DNA of 64,000 nucleotides from Candidatus Brocadiaceae bacterium. GTDB taxonomy: Bacteria; Planctomycetota; Brocadiia; SM23-32. How positions within the stretch are numbered: position 1 is the first letter of the stretch; the number at the start of each line of letters is the position of its first letter. A model generated the notes under the pieces. That model ran no database searches. It saw only the letters and a program-made list of their open reading frames with translations, and was not told the origin of the DNA. Of this stretch, positions 35,180 through 45,286 are shown piece by piece. Both the position numbers and the translations under genes were made by a program. The stretch lies in assembly GCA_012728835.1 (NCBI GenBank), contig JAAYEJ010000064.1, forward strand, positions 29,785-93,784. Direction: 5' to 3'.

Positions 35180-36022
35180 TCAGGGGGCCGCGTCCGGTGC
35201 CGGCGTCGGCCGGATGGCGGCCTGCAGTTCCTTCGCCTCGGAGAAGTCGCGGTAGACGGCCAGGGCAACCGCCAGGGCCTTGTCCGCCTGGTCGACCTTG
35301 CCCATCTGCGCGTAGGCGCGGGCCATCGCGTAGAGGGCCGGGAAGTGCTGCGCATCGGCCAGCAACGCCTTGTGGCAGGCCGCCAGGGCGTCGTCCGGCT
35401 GTGCCTTGGCCAGGTAGGCCTCGGCCAGGAGGCGATAGAGGTCCGGGGGCGCCGTGCCGCCGAGACGCTCCACCTTCCGGAACACCTGGAGGGCGGTATC
35501 GACCTGGCCCGCTTCCAGTGCGGTCAGCCCCTGCCGCAGGTAGCCGTCCCGGACGGAACTGCCGGACGTGCGCCAGATGCCGATCAGGGCGTCGCGGCAT
35601 CCTGCGGAGACAACGGGGTCGGGGTCGTTCAGGCCCTTGTCCGGGGCCTGGTGGCCCAGGAGCGCCCGGCGCAGGTCCGAGCGCATGTCGGGCCCAAGCT
35701 GCGCCAGCATGTCGCGGCCGGCGGGGCCGTTGATCAGGCCGGCCATCTCCACGGCGGCGGCGCGGCGTTCGGCTTCCGCGCCGTGGAGCAGGCGGCGGAT
35801 ACGCCCCTGCATCAGGATGGCCAGGTCGTCGGCCGTGGCCGCCGTGGGGGGCTCGATCTCGACCACGCCGTCCTTCTCGACGATCCGGATGCCGTCAAGG
35901 ACCGGTTCGCCGGCCTGGTCGCGCGCCGCGTCGCCGCTCCACAGGAGGTGGACCGCCACGAGGGCCAGAAAGACGAGCCCGATCACGATGAGCGTCCGGC
36001 TCGGTATCGCTCGCTCTGCCAT
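35180..36022 (-). CDS. Membrane-anchored TPR protein
   Basis: A 280-residue protein with one N-terminal membrane helix (about residues 10-28, LIVIGLVFLALVAVHLLW) and three or four tetratricopeptide repeats from about residue 160 (GYLRQGLTALEAGQVDTALQVF; LYRLLAEAYLAKAQPDDALAACHKAL; LYAMARAYAQMGKVDQADKAL). The TPR part should face the periplasm and bind a protein partner; none is indicated. It starts 33 bases after the argH stop on the same strand, so it is probably co-transcribed with argH, but a functional link is not obvious. Confidence 0.75.
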   Translation of the reverse strand: MAERAIPSRTLIVIGLVFLALVAVHLLWSGDAARDQAGEPVLDGIRIVEKDGVVEIEPPTAATADDLAILMQGRIRRLLHGAEAERRAAAVEMAGLINGPAGRDMLAQLGPDMRSDLRRALLGHQAPDKGLNDPDPVVSAGCRDALIGIWRTSGSSVRDGYLRQGLTALEAGQVDTALQVFRKVERLGGTAPPDLYRLLAEAYLAKAQPDDALAACHKALLADAQHFPALYAMARAYAQMGKVDQADKALAVALAVYRDFSEAKELQAAIRPTPAPDAAP

Positions 36023-36055
36023 GGCGACGTCCGCTCACAAAAGACGATATGGCCA

Positions 36056-37480
36056 TTATGGCCCGTTTTGGTGGCCGCTTTCAAGGCGGGTCTGTGACGC
36101 CGGATCGTCCGCCAGGCGTTCCCCCCATTCGGCCAGTTGTCGTTCCACCTCTGCCGGCGACGAGGAACCGTGCGACCGGTAGTTGGCCACGCAGTTCTCG
36201 ATGCCCAGCACGTCGTAGACGTCCTCGTCGATCGCGGGGCAGAACCCGCGCAACTGGTCCAGGCTGAGCTTGCTCAAGGGGGTCTCGTCGGATGCGGCCT
36301 GATGGACGGCGCGTCCGACGGCGGCGTGGGCCTCGCGGAAGGGCACGCCGCGGCGGACCAGGTACTCGGCCAGCGACGTGGCGTCCAGGTAGCCGGTCCG
36401 GCAGGCGTTCCGCATGTTGTCGCGCTTGAAGGCGGCGTTGCGCACCAGGTCGGCCGCGAGCTGCAGCGACCGGTCGACGGTGTCGAACGCGTCGAAGAGC
36501 GCGGCCTTGTCCTCCTGCATGTCCCGGTTGTAGGCCAGGGGCAGGCCCTTCAGCATGGTCAGCAGGGCCAGGAGGTCGCCGTAGACGCGGCCGCATCTGC
36601 CGCGCATGAGTTCGAGCACGTCGGGGTTCTTCTTCTGCGGCATGATGCTCGAGCCGGTGCAGTATGCCTCGTCCAGGTCCACGAAGTTCAGCCCCGCCGA
36701 CGCCCAGAGCACCCAGTCTTCGGCCATGCGGGACAGGTGCATGGCGATCATGCTGAGGTCGAACGCGAACTCGATCACGAAGTCCCGGTCGCTGACCGCG
36801 TCGATGCTGTTGGAGAAGCAGCGGTCGAACTGCAGCGCTTCGGCCGTGCTCTGCGGGTCGGTGGGCAGCGAGGTGCCGGCCAGGGCGCAGGCGCCCAGGG
36901 GGCTGACGTTCAGCCGTGCGCCGCAGTCGGCCAGCCGCGAGTCGTCCCGGGCGAACATCTCCACGTAGGCCAGCAGCACGTGGGCCAGGAGCACGGGCTG
37001 GGCGTGCTGCAGGTGCGTGAGGCCCGGCATGACGGCGTCGGAGTACTCCCGGGCCTTTGCCACGAGTGCGCGCTGGCACTCGCGCAGCCGGGCCCGGCAT
37101 CCTTCGGCCGCCTCGCGGCACCAGAGCCGCATGTCGCAGGCCACCTGGTCGTTGCGGCTGCGGGCCGTGTGCAGCCTGCGCCCGGGGTCGCCGACGCGTT
37201 CGATCAGTGCGGCCTCGATGTTCATGTGCACGTCTTCCAGCGGCACGCGGAACTCGAAGGAGCCCGCGTCGATCTCCTGCTCGATCCGGGCGAGTCCCTC
37301 GCAGACGGCCGTCAGGTCCTCGAGGGTGATCAGACCGCACTTCTGAAGCATCTGCGCGTGCGCAACGCCCGCGCGGATGTCCTGCCGGTAGAGGCGATGG
37401 TCGATCGAGACCGATTCGGTGAACTGCTCGACGGCCTCGTCGGTGTCCTTGACGAACCGGCCGCTCCAGGGCTTCTTCAT
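36056..37480 (-). CDS. argH: Argininosuccinate lyase
   Basis: A 474-residue member of the fumarase/aspartase superfamily that splits argininosuccinate into arginine and fumarate. Signature GSSIMPQKKNPDVLELMRG carries the catalytic flexible loop; HTARSRNDQVACDMRLW, PGLTHLQHAQPVLLAHVLLAY and WSGRF at the N-terminus are standard. AAGGAA precedes the ATG at 37480. argG is not adjacent. A promoter is at 37539-37567. Confidence 0.96.
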   Translation of the reverse strand: MKKPWSGRFVKDTDEAVEQFTESVSIDHRLYRQDIRAGVAHAQMLQKCGLITLEDLTAVCEGLARIEQEIDAGSFEFRVPLEDVHMNIEAALIERVGDPGRRLHTARSRNDQVACDMRLWCREAAEGCRARLRECQRALVAKAREYSDAVMPGLTHLQHAQPVLLAHVLLAYVEMFARDDSRLADCGARLNVSPLGACALAGTSLPTDPQSTAEALQFDRCFSNSIDAVSDRDFVIEFAFDLSMIAMHLSRMAEDWVLWASAGLNFVDLDEAYCTGSSIMPQKKNPDVLELMRGRCGRVYGDLLALLTMLKGLPLAYNRDMQEDKAALFDAFDTVDRSLQLAADLVRNAAFKRDNMRNACRTGYLDATSLAEYLVRRGVPFREAHAAVGRAVHQAASDETPLSKLSLDQLRGFCPAIDEDVYDVLGIENCVANYRSHGSSSPAEVERQLAEWGERLADDPASQTRLESGHQNGP

Positions 37481-37538
37481 CGCGCGTGTTCCTTCGAGTT
37501 CGGTGCGGCGAGGGGCCGCCCTCGGCCCGGGTACCAAT

Positions 37539-37567
37539 ACTGTATAGGAGTGCCGGGGGGGATTCAA
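37539..37567 (-). promoter_or_regulatory. Promoter for argH
   Basis: On the minus strand TTGAAT (37567-37562), 17-base spacer, TACAGT (37544-37539). A TATACA three bases upstream of this -10 is an alternative with a 15-base spacer. Confidence 0.45.
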
Positions 37568-37666
37568 TCCCGGGGGGAGGAGGGCGAGCCGGCCGGCCAC
37601 CGATTCTACGCCGACCAGTCCTGGCCCCTGATCCGGGAGACGATGCCCTGAGCGGCCCGGCGGTGC

Positions 37667-37694
37667 TTGCCCGACGGGCGGGTCGTGTTATGAT
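37667..37694 (+). promoter_or_regulatory. Promoter for nikR
   Basis: TTGCCC (37667-37672), 16-base spacer, TATGAT (37689-37694), 50 bases before the ATG at 37745. Confidence 0.55.
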
Positions 37695-37744
37695 GGAACC
37701 CTCGGGTGTTACGCGTGTCGCCACGTCAGAAGGGAGGTGCGACC

Positions 37745-38164
37745 ATGACGGACACCGTACGGTTCGGCGTCTCGCTCGGCCTGGGGCTGCTCGACGAGTT
37801 TGACCAGTTGATCCGGAAGCAGGGGTATCCCAACCGCTCCGAAGCCGTGCGCGACCTGATCCGCAGGCGCCTGCTCGAAGAGGCATGGCAGGCGCCCGAG
37901 CACCGCACGTTCGCCGTGCTGACGCTCATCTACGACCACCACACCATGGGCGTCTCGGAGCGGCTCATGGAGCTCCAGCACGAATCGCACACGCAGGTGA
38001 TCGGGTCGTTTCACGTGCACGTCGACAAGGAAACGTGCCTGGAGGCGGTCGTGCTCAAGGGCAGGGGCAGGGACCTGCGGGCGCTGGCCGACCGGATGAT
38101 CGCGCTCAAGGGCGTGCAGTACGGGCACCTGAACATGGCCGAGAGCGTCGGCCACGCCCACTGA
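37745..38164 (+). CDS. nikR: Nickel-responsive regulator NikR
   Basis: A 139-residue ribbon-helix-helix repressor. Residues 3-45 form the DNA-binding RHH (VRFGVSLGLGLLDEFDQLI, NRSEAVRDLIRRRL). The C-terminal ACT-like domain has all four high-affinity nickel ligands by alignment with E. coli NikR: H79, H90, H92 and C98. GGGAGGTG precedes the ATG at 37745. Nickel-bound NikR tetramers repress nickel import genes. No nickel transporter or nickel enzyme lies in the window, so its target is elsewhere. Confidence 0.93.
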   Translation: MTDTVRFGVSLGLGLLDEFDQLIRKQGYPNRSEAVRDLIRRRLLEEAWQAPEHRTFAVLTLIYDHHTMGVSERLMELQHESHTQVIGSFHVHVDKETCLEAVVLKGRGRDLRALADRMIALKGVQYGHLNMAESVGHAH

Positions 38165-38191
38165 GCCGATCCGGGCGGCGTCCGGCGCCGG

Positions 38192-38221
38192 TTGCGGCCG
38201 TGCGGCCGGCTCTGATATAGT
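38192..38221 (+). promoter_or_regulatory. Promoter for the metG-thpR-pfkB operon
   Basis: TTGCGG (38192-38197), 18-base spacer, TATAGT (38216-38221) with a TG one base before the -10 (extended -10). It lies about 60 bases before the metG ATG. Confidence 0.5.
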
Positions 38222-38284
38222 GCGTGCGTGCGCGCGGCGCGCCCGTGCCGCGCATTCCTCGGGCTTCTCACGGTTACGGCATCC

Positions 38285-39979
38285 ATGGACAAGAGGCGAT
38301 TCACGGTTACGGCGGCGCTCCCTTATGCCAACGGGCTGCTGCACGTCGGCCACATCGCCGGCTGCTACCTGCCGGCAGACATCTTCGTGCGCTACCTGCG
38401 CGCCCGCGGCGACCAGGTGGCCTTCATCTGCGGCTCCGACGACTACGGCGTGCCCACCGCGCTGAGCGCGCGCAAGGAGGGCAAGACGCCCCGCGAGGTG
38501 GCCGAGCACTACCGGGCCGAACAGAAGCGCGACTTCGACGGCCTGGGCGTGTCCTTCGACATCTACAGCGGCACCAGCGCCACCGACATCCACCGCGAGA
38601 TCAGCCAGGGCTTCTTCCGCAAGCTGCTCGAGGCCGGCTACCTGGAGAAGCGCTCCACCGAGCAGCTCTACGACCCCGAGGCGGGCATGTTCCTGCCCGA
38701 CCGCTACGTGGAGGGCACCTGCCACCACTGCGGCGCCGGCGGGGCCCGCGGCGACCAGTGCGAGACCTGCGGCAAGACGATCGACCCCTCGCTGCTCATC
38801 GGCCCGGTGAGCGTCGTCACGGGCGCCACGCCCGAGGTGCGCCGGACCGTCCACTGGTTCTTCCGCCTGCCCGAGTTCGAGGACCGCCTGCGCGACTGGC
38901 TGGAGGGGCATCCGGAGTGGCGCCCGATGGTCCGCAACTTCACCCTGGGGCTGCTCGGCGCCGGGCTGCCCGTGCGCCCGATCACGCGCGACCTGGAATG
39001 GGGCGTGCCCGTGCCGCTGCCGGACGACCCCGACGCCGACGGGAAGGTGCTCTACGTCTGGTTCGACGCGCCGATTGGTTACGTTTCCTTTACCGAGCAG
39101 TGGTGCCGGGAGCGCGGTGAGGAGCCGGGCGCTTACCAACGCTGGTGGAAGGACCCCGACTGCCGGATCGTCCACTTCATCGGCGAGGACAACGTCGTCT
39201 TCCACGCCCTCATCTGGCCCGCCATGCTCATGGGCGAGGCCACCTACCAGCTCCCGCACAACGTGCCCGCGAACTGCTTCCTGAACATCCGGTTCCCGGG
39301 CCAGGACGAGGCGAAGATCTCCAAGAGCCGCGGCACCGCCGTCTGGATCCGCGACTACCTGCAGGACTACGCGCCCGACCCGCTGCGCTACTACCTGACG
39401 ATGATCGCGCCCGAGCAGCAGCGCACGGCCTTCCAGTTCGACGACCTGATCCGGCGCAACAACGAGGAGCTGATGGCCGCGCTCGGCAACTTCGTGCACC
39501 GCAACATGACGTTCGTGCACCGCTACTTCGGCGGCAAGGTGCCCGCGCGCGGCGAGCTGACCGACCAGGACCGCGCGCAGCTCGACGCGGTGGCCGCCCT
39601 GCCCGACCGCGTGGCCGCGCTGCTGGAGGAGTACCGGTTCAAGGACGCCCTGGGCGAGGTGATGGCGGCCGCACGCGACGGCAACAAGTATTTCGACCAC
39701 CGTCAGCCATGGGCGCTGCGCAAGTCCGATCCGGCCGCCTGCGCGACGGTCATCAACGTCTGCCTGAACACGGTCAAGACCCTGGCGGTTGTGATGGAGC
39801 CCTTCCTGCCGTTCGCGGCGGCCCGCACGGCCGCGATGCTGTCGGCCGGGTCCGAGGAACTGACCTGGCAGGCGGCCGCTCAGCCGCTGCCCGAGGGGCG
39901 CCCGCTGGGCGAGCCGGTCATCCTGTTCGAGAAGCTGGAACCGCCCGCAGAGAAGGACGCAGGGGGCCGGGACGCGTGA
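38285..39979 (+). CDS. metG: Methionyl-tRNA synthetase
   Basis: A 564-residue class I synthetase that charges tRNA-Met. HIGH motif reads HVGH (NGLLHVGHIAGCYLPAD, residues about 17-33); the zinc knuckle CHHCGAGGARGDQCETC is in the connective domain; KMSKS reads KISKSRGT. The anticodon-binding helical domain is complete. There is no C-terminal Trbp111-like tRNA-binding domain, so this is the short form. Start at ATG 38285. The stop overlaps the next gene as GTGA. Confidence 0.96.
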   Translation: MDKRRFTVTAALPYANGLLHVGHIAGCYLPADIFVRYLRARGDQVAFICGSDDYGVPTALSARKEGKTPREVAEHYRAEQKRDFDGLGVSFDIYSGTSATDIHREISQGFFRKLLEAGYLEKRSTEQLYDPEAGMFLPDRYVEGTCHHCGAGGARGDQCETCGKTIDPSLLIGPVSVVTGATPEVRRTVHWFFRLPEFEDRLRDWLEGHPEWRPMVRNFTLGLLGAGLPVRPITRDLEWGVPVPLPDDPDADGKVLYVWFDAPIGYVSFTEQWCRERGEEPGAYQRWWKDPDCRIVHFIGEDNVVFHALIWPAMLMGEATYQLPHNVPANCFLNIRFPGQDEAKISKSRGTAVWIRDYLQDYAPDPLRYYLTMIAPEQQRTAFQFDDLIRRNNEELMAALGNFVHRNMTFVHRYFGGKVPARGELTDQDRAQLDAVAALPDRVAALLEEYRFKDALGEVMAAARDGNKYFDHRQPWALRKSDPAACATVINVCLNTVKTLAVVMEPFLPFAAARTAAMLSAGSEELTWQAAAQPLPEGRPLGEPVILFEKLEPPAEKDAGGRDA

Positions 39980-40557
39980 GGACGTTCGTGGCCATCGAGC
40001 TGGACGAGGCGTGCCGGACCGCCCTGGCGCGCGCCGTCGACCGCCTCAAGCCCCTGGCGGGCCGTGCGGTGCGCTGGGTGCGGCCGGACGCGATGCATCT
40101 GACCGTGAAGTTCATCGGCGAGCTGCGCCCGACGGACCTGCCGGTCGCGATCGAGTGCATGCAGCCGCCGGCCGGGCGGGTGCCCCCGTTCTCGATCGAG
40201 GTCGGCGGCCTGGCGGCGTTTCCCCCGCGCGGAGCGCCGCGCGTCGTGCACGTCGGCGTGCATGAGCCGACGGGCGCGCTGGCTGCCCTCCACGGCGAAC
40301 TCGAGGAGGCCCTGCGCGAGGCCCTGGGCGTCCGCCGGGAGGGGCGGCGCTTTCACGCCCACGTCACCCTGGGCCGCGTGAAGGACGTGCGCGGGTGCCC
40401 GCCCGTCGAAGCGATGGCGGCCGAGCAGCCCGAGGCCCGTTTCGGCATTGTGGAAGTGGATTCCTTCCTCCTGATGCACAGCGAACTGCGTCCGGACGGC
40501 CCCGTCCACACGCCCCTGCACCGGTTCGCCCTCGGCGGGGCGGAGGGCGGGCGATGA
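39976..40557 (+). CDS. thpR: RNA 2',3'-cyclic phosphodiesterase (2H phosphoesterase)
   Basis: A 193-residue 2H-superfamily protein with the two catalytic HxTx motifs, HLTVKFIG (near residue 41) and HVTLGR (near residue 133). FVAIELDE at the N-terminus is typical of ThpR. It opens 2',3'-cyclic phosphates on RNA ends. The start is the GTG at 39976, which overlaps the metG stop as GTGA; coupling to a tRNA synthetase gene is consistent with an RNA-related role, though that is inference. Confidence 0.92.
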   Translation: MRTFVAIELDEACRTALARAVDRLKPLAGRAVRWVRPDAMHLTVKFIGELRPTDLPVAIECMQPPAGRVPPFSIEVGGLAAFPPRGAPRVVHVGVHEPTGALAALHGELEEALREALGVRREGRRFHAHVTLGRVKDVRGCPPVEAMAAEQPEARFGIVEVDSFLLMHSELRPDGPVHTPLHRFALGGAEGGR

Positions 40558-41567
40558 TCGTCACCGTCACGCTCAACACCACCGTGGACCGCATCCTGGA
40601 GGTGCCCGATTTCCGCGTCGGTGTGCACGCGCGTGCGCGGGTCAGGCACCTTCAGCCGTCCGGAAAGGGCATCAACGTGGCGCGCGGCCTGGCCCGCCTG
40701 GGCGTGCACGCACGGGCGGCGGGCTTCGTCGGCCGCGACCAGGCCCAGACGTACGCCGACAGCCTGGGCGCGGACGGGGTGGACTGCGCGCTGTGCACCG
40801 TCGGCGGGCGCACGCGCATGAACACGACCATCCTGGACCCGGTCGCTGGCACGACCACGCACCTGCGCGAGCCGGGCTTCGAGGTGGGGCCGGACGACCT
40901 GGCGCGCCTGCGGAGTGCCCTCTGCGAGGTGCTGGCGGGGCTGGACCGGCCGACGGCGAGCTTCTCCGGGAGCGTGCCGCCGGGCATGACGCCCGACGAC
41001 TATGCCGGCCTTCTCGTGGCGTGCCGCCAGGCGGGCGCGCGGCTGATCGTGGACGCCGGCGGCCCGGCGCTGGCCGCGGCGGTTGCCACGGATGTCGTGG
41101 ACACGCTGAAGCCGAACCTGCTGGAGCTGGGCGAGTGCCTGGGCCGGCCGGTCGGCCCCGACGAGGCGCCGGCCGCCGCAGCCGAGCTGCTCGGGCGCGT
41201 GCGCACGGTGCTCGTCACCCTGGGCGCCGACGGCGCCTGGCTGGTGCGCGCCGGGCAGACGATCGGCGGCATCTGCCGTCTGCGCGACGACGAGGTGCGC
41301 AACGTCGTCGGCTGCGGCGACGCGTTCCTGGTCGGCTGGCTGAAGGGCGAGAGCCTGGGCGCCGACCCCGCCGAGTCGCTGCGCTGGGCGGTCGCAGCCG
41401 GCGCCGCCTGCGCCATGACCGAGGAGACCGTCGGCTACACGTCGGCCGACGTCGAAGCGCTGCGGCCGCGCTGCGAGCCCTGCCCCCCGGCGGGTAGCCC
41501 CGGGCGCCCGCCGCCCCGCGGCCGGGGACGCCGGCCATGCACTTGCAGCGGGCGGCCGATGGTGTAG
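40554..41567 (+). CDS. PfkB-family sugar-phosphate kinase (1-phosphofructokinase type)
   Basis: A 337-residue ribokinase-fold kinase. The N-terminus [17 protein letters not shown] and the [16 protein letters not shown] signature place it in the FruK/LacC (1-phosphofructokinase or tagatose-6-phosphate kinase) branch. The second PfkB signature is [13 protein letters not shown], where the usual GAGD is GCGD; the catalytic Asp is kept. The last 35 residues are a Pro/Arg/Gly-rich tail. The start overlaps the thpR stop as ATGA. No PTS genes are nearby, so substrate is uncertain. Confidence 0.88.
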   Translation: MIVTVTLNTTVDRILEVPDFRVGVHARARVRHLQPSGKGINVARGLARLGVHARAAGFVGRDQAQTYADSLGADGVDCALCTVGGRTRMNTTILDPVAGTTTHLREPGFEVGPDDLARLRSALCEVLAGLDRPTASFSGSVPPGMTPDDYAGLLVACRQAGARLIVDAGGPALAAAVATDVVDTLKPNLLELGECLGRPVGPDEAPAAAAELLGRVRTVLVTLGADGAWLVRAGQTIGGICRLRDDEVRNVVGCGDAFLVGWLKGESLGADPAESLRWAVAAGAACAMTEETVGYTSADVEALRPRCEPCPPAGSPGRPPPRGRGRRPCTCSGRPMV

Positions 41568-41570
41568 GAT
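41543..41570 (+). promoter_or_regulatory. Promoter for the GH4 gene, inside the end of the kinase gene
   Basis: TTGCAG (41543-41548), 16-base spacer, TAGGAT (41565-41570). The -10 overlaps the kinase stop codon. Confidence 0.4.
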
Positions 41571-41614
41571 GCGCGCTCGCGTCTTGCAGGCGGAATCCCA
41601 AGGGAGTTGGCTCG

Positions 41615-42940
<1,326 letters not shown>

Positions 42941-42968
42941 AGGGCGGGCGGCGTCCCGGAACGGAGCC

Positions 42969-44135
42969 ATGATCCGGTTTTCGGCTCAGTACTTCCTCCT
43001 GTTCGCCCTGATGGCGGCCTTCAGCCCCTATCTGCAGGTGTTCCTGCAGTCCCTCGGGTTCTCCGAGCGCGAGGTGGGGCATCTGCAGGGCCTTCTGGGG
43101 CTGGCCGGCATCTGCGGCCCGATGCTGCTGGGCCGCCTGGCCGACCGCGTGGGGCACCACAAGTGGATACTGGCGGCGGGCCTGGCCGCCTACGCCGCCC
43201 TCCTGGTGCCCCTGGCCGGGCCCCCCGGCTTCGCGACGGCGGCCGTGCTGGCGGCGGCGATCGGCTTCGTGCTCCGGCCGGCGATCCCTCTGACGGACGT
43301 CCTGGCGGCCGAGGCGCTGCCGGACCCCGTGCACCAGTACGGCCGGGTGCGGGCGTGGGGGAGCGGCAGCTTCGTGCTGTCGCTGCTGGCGTTCCGCGCG
43401 TTCCGACTGGTGGACGAGGGTTCGCCCGCCTCGATGATGCGCATGATGGTGCTGACGGCCGGGCTGTGCATCGTCAGTTCGTTCATGCTGCCGGACTCGC
43501 GCCCGTCGCGGGTGGCCGATGCGAAGGCAGATCCCGCGAAGGCGCCCGCACGGTTCGTCCCCGCCTTCTGGCTGTTCCTGCTGGCGGCCGGCGCGCAGCG
43601 CTTCGGCATGGCCGCCTACTACTCGTTCTTCACGCTCTATCTGCGCGAGACGTTCGCCATGAAGCAGGCGGCGTGGGTCTGGGCGCTCGGTGCGCTGGTG
43701 GAGACCCCCGTGATGTTCTTTGCGGGCCGCGCCATCCGGCGGTTCGGGCTCCAGAGGATGCTGATCGCCTCGATGCTCGGGGCCTCGCTTCGGATGGCGA
43801 TCTACGCGTTCGTCCCGGTTCTGCCGGTCGTGCTGGCCTCGCAGGCGCTGCATGCGCTGACGTTCGGCTTCTTCCACGGGGCCTCCATCGAGTTCCTGCG
43901 GCGGGCGGTGCCCGCCGAGCGGCGGGGGCTGGCCATGGCGCTCTACATGTCGCTGACGCTGGGCGTCACGGCCTGGCTGGGCAGCAGCCTCGGGGGGGAG
44001 ATCATCGAGCGCTGGGGGTATCCGGCGCTGTTCGGCTCCTACGCCCTCGTGCCGCTGGCGGGCGTGGCGCTGATGCTGGCCGCCCGGCGGTCGTTCGCCC
44101 GGGCCTGCGCCGAGCCCGCGCCGACCGGCGCGTGA
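42969..44135 (+). CDS. Major facilitator superfamily transporter (MFS_1-like)
   Basis: A 388-residue protein with about 12 membrane helices. FLLFALMAAFSPYLQVFLQSLGFSEREVGHLQG at the N-terminus and GRLADRVGHHKWILAAGL (the loop 2-3 motif A) match the HcaT/nucleoside-type MFS_1-like branch; the ALTFGFFHGASIEFLRRAVPAERRGLAMALYMSLTLG segment is in the second half. Likely a proton-coupled carrier. Adjacent to the glycosidase, so a sugar or glycoside is a reasonable guess. Confidence 0.88.
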   Translation: MIRFSAQYFLLFALMAAFSPYLQVFLQSLGFSEREVGHLQGLLGLAGICGPMLLGRLADRVGHHKWILAAGLAAYAALLVPLAGPPGFATAAVLAAAIGFVLRPAIPLTDVLAAEALPDPVHQYGRVRAWGSGSFVLSLLAFRAFRLVDEGSPASMMRMMVLTAGLCIVSSFMLPDSRPSRVADAKADPAKAPARFVPAFWLFLLAAGAQRFGMAAYYSFFTLYLRETFAMKQAAWVWALGALVETPVMFFAGRAIRRFGLQRMLIASMLGASLRMAIYAFVPVLPVVLASQALHALTFGFFHGASIEFLRRAVPAERRGLAMALYMSLTLGVTAWLGSSLGGEIIERWGYPALFGSYALVPLAGVALMLAARRSFARACAEPAPTGA

Positions 44136-44151
44136 GCCTCCCTTGCGGTCC

Positions 44152-44913
44152 TCAGGCGCTGCCGGCAGTGTGGCGGGCCAGCCAGGCCTGCAGGTCCTCC
44201 GGCGTGTCGATGCCGATGCAGGCGTGGGGCGTGACGCCCACCTTGATGCGGTAGCCGGCGCTGAGGGCGCGCAGTTGCTCCAGGCGTTCGGCCAGTTCCA
44301 GGGGGGCGAGCGGCAGCGAGGCGTAACGGAAGAGGAAGTCGCGCCGGTAGCTGTAGATGCCCAGGTGGTGGAGCGCGTTCAGCGGGCCGTTGGCCGCCCA
44401 CCCGCCGGCGTCGCGCGTGTAGGGGATGGGGCTGCGGCTGAAGTAGAGGGCGCCGCCGCGGGCGTCGGTCACCACCTTGACCACGTTGGGGTCGCGCCAC
44501 TCCCGCTCGGAGGCGATGGGGTGGGCCAGCGTGCCCATGACGGCGTCGCCGTCGTCGGCCAGCAGGCGTACGACCTGCTCGACCTGCTCGGGGCGGATCT
44601 CGGGCTCGTCGCCCTGCACGTTGACGATGATCGCCGCGTCCACGCCGACGGCGGCCTCGGCGATGCGGTCGGTGCCGCTCTGGTGGTCGGGCGACGTCAT
44701 CCGCGCCTCGCCGCCGAAGTCCTGCACCGCGCGCGCGATGCGGGCGTCGTCGGTGGCCACGATCACGCGGCTCACGGACGGCGCGGCAGCCGCCCGCTCG
44801 TAGACGTGCTGGATGATGTACTTGCCCGTGGTCTGACGGGCGGCCTCCAGGATGGGCTTGCCCGGCAGGCGCGTCGAGGCGTAGCGGGCGGGGATGATGG
44901 CGACGGCTTTCAC
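44152..44913 (-). CDS. kdsB: 3-deoxy-manno-octulosonate cytidylyltransferase (CMP-KDO synthetase)
   Basis: A 253-residue nucleotidyltransferase that activates KDO for lipid A-core assembly. Signature IIPARYASTRLPGKP (residues 5-19), QHVYERA, VIVATDD, NVQGDEP and YRIKVGVTPHACIGIDTPEDL are all present. The start is the GTG at 44913, since no ATG fits the family's N-terminus; GGGAG lies about nine bases before it. Presence of KdsB implies KDO-containing LPS. A promoter lies about 35 bases upstream. Confidence 0.95.
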   Translation of the reverse strand: MKAVAIIPARYASTRLPGKPILEAARQTTGKYIIQHVYERAAAAPSVSRVIVATDDARIARAVQDFGGEARMTSPDHQSGTDRIAEAAVGVDAAIIVNVQGDEPEIRPEQVEQVVRLLADDGDAVMGTLAHPIASEREWRDPNVVKVVTDARGGALYFSRSPIPYTRDAGGWAANGPLNALHHLGIYSYRRDFLFRYASLPLAPLELAERLEQLRALSAGYRIKVGVTPHACIGIDTPEDLQAWLARHTAGSA

Positions 44914-44944
44914 GGCGCGGGCGCTCCCGGAGAGAGGTGGCGGC

Positions 44945-44974
44945 ATTCTACCGGTATGCGGCCGGCACGGACAA
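44945..44974 (-). promoter_or_regulatory. Promoter for kdsB
   Basis: On the minus strand TTGTCC (44974-44969), 18-base spacer, TAGAAT (44950-44945). Confidence 0.45.
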
Positions 44975-45004
44975 CCGGCGGCTGTGGGGGCGGCGCGCGG
45001 GGCC

Positions 45005-45068
45005 AGACACGGACACACGGACACACGGACAGACACGGACGAACACGGACGGACACGGACACACGGAC
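45005..45068. repeat. Short tandem array of ACACGGAC-type units
   Basis: About nine imperfect copies of an 8-base unit ACACGGAC, with variants that change length (ACGGACGA, ACGGACGG). It fills the gap between the divergent kdsB and fumarase promoters. It encodes no plausible protein. The rest of the 373-base gap 44914-45286 holds only the two promoters. Confidence 0.8.
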
Positions 45069-45213
45069 GTCGTGGGTGGCACGGCGGCCCGCCCCGGCGG
45101 GCAAGCCTCCGGCCGCGGGGCAGCAGCCGCCCACGTGCGTCTCATCCCCCCTTGCGCGGACTCCTACGCTCACTGTACGGTCCGGCAGGGGGTCTGTCCA
45201 TTGTCGACGCGCC

Positions 45214-45242
45214 TTGAACCGGCCGCGCGGCCCGCGTACATT
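45214..45242 (+). promoter_or_regulatory. Promoter for the fumarase alpha gene
   Basis: TTGAAC (45214-45219), 17-base spacer, TACATT (45237-45242), 45 bases before the ATG at 45287. Confidence 0.65.
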
Positions 45243-45286
45243 CTGACCGGGAAGGACCGATTCCTGTCAACGGGAGAGAGGGCGCG

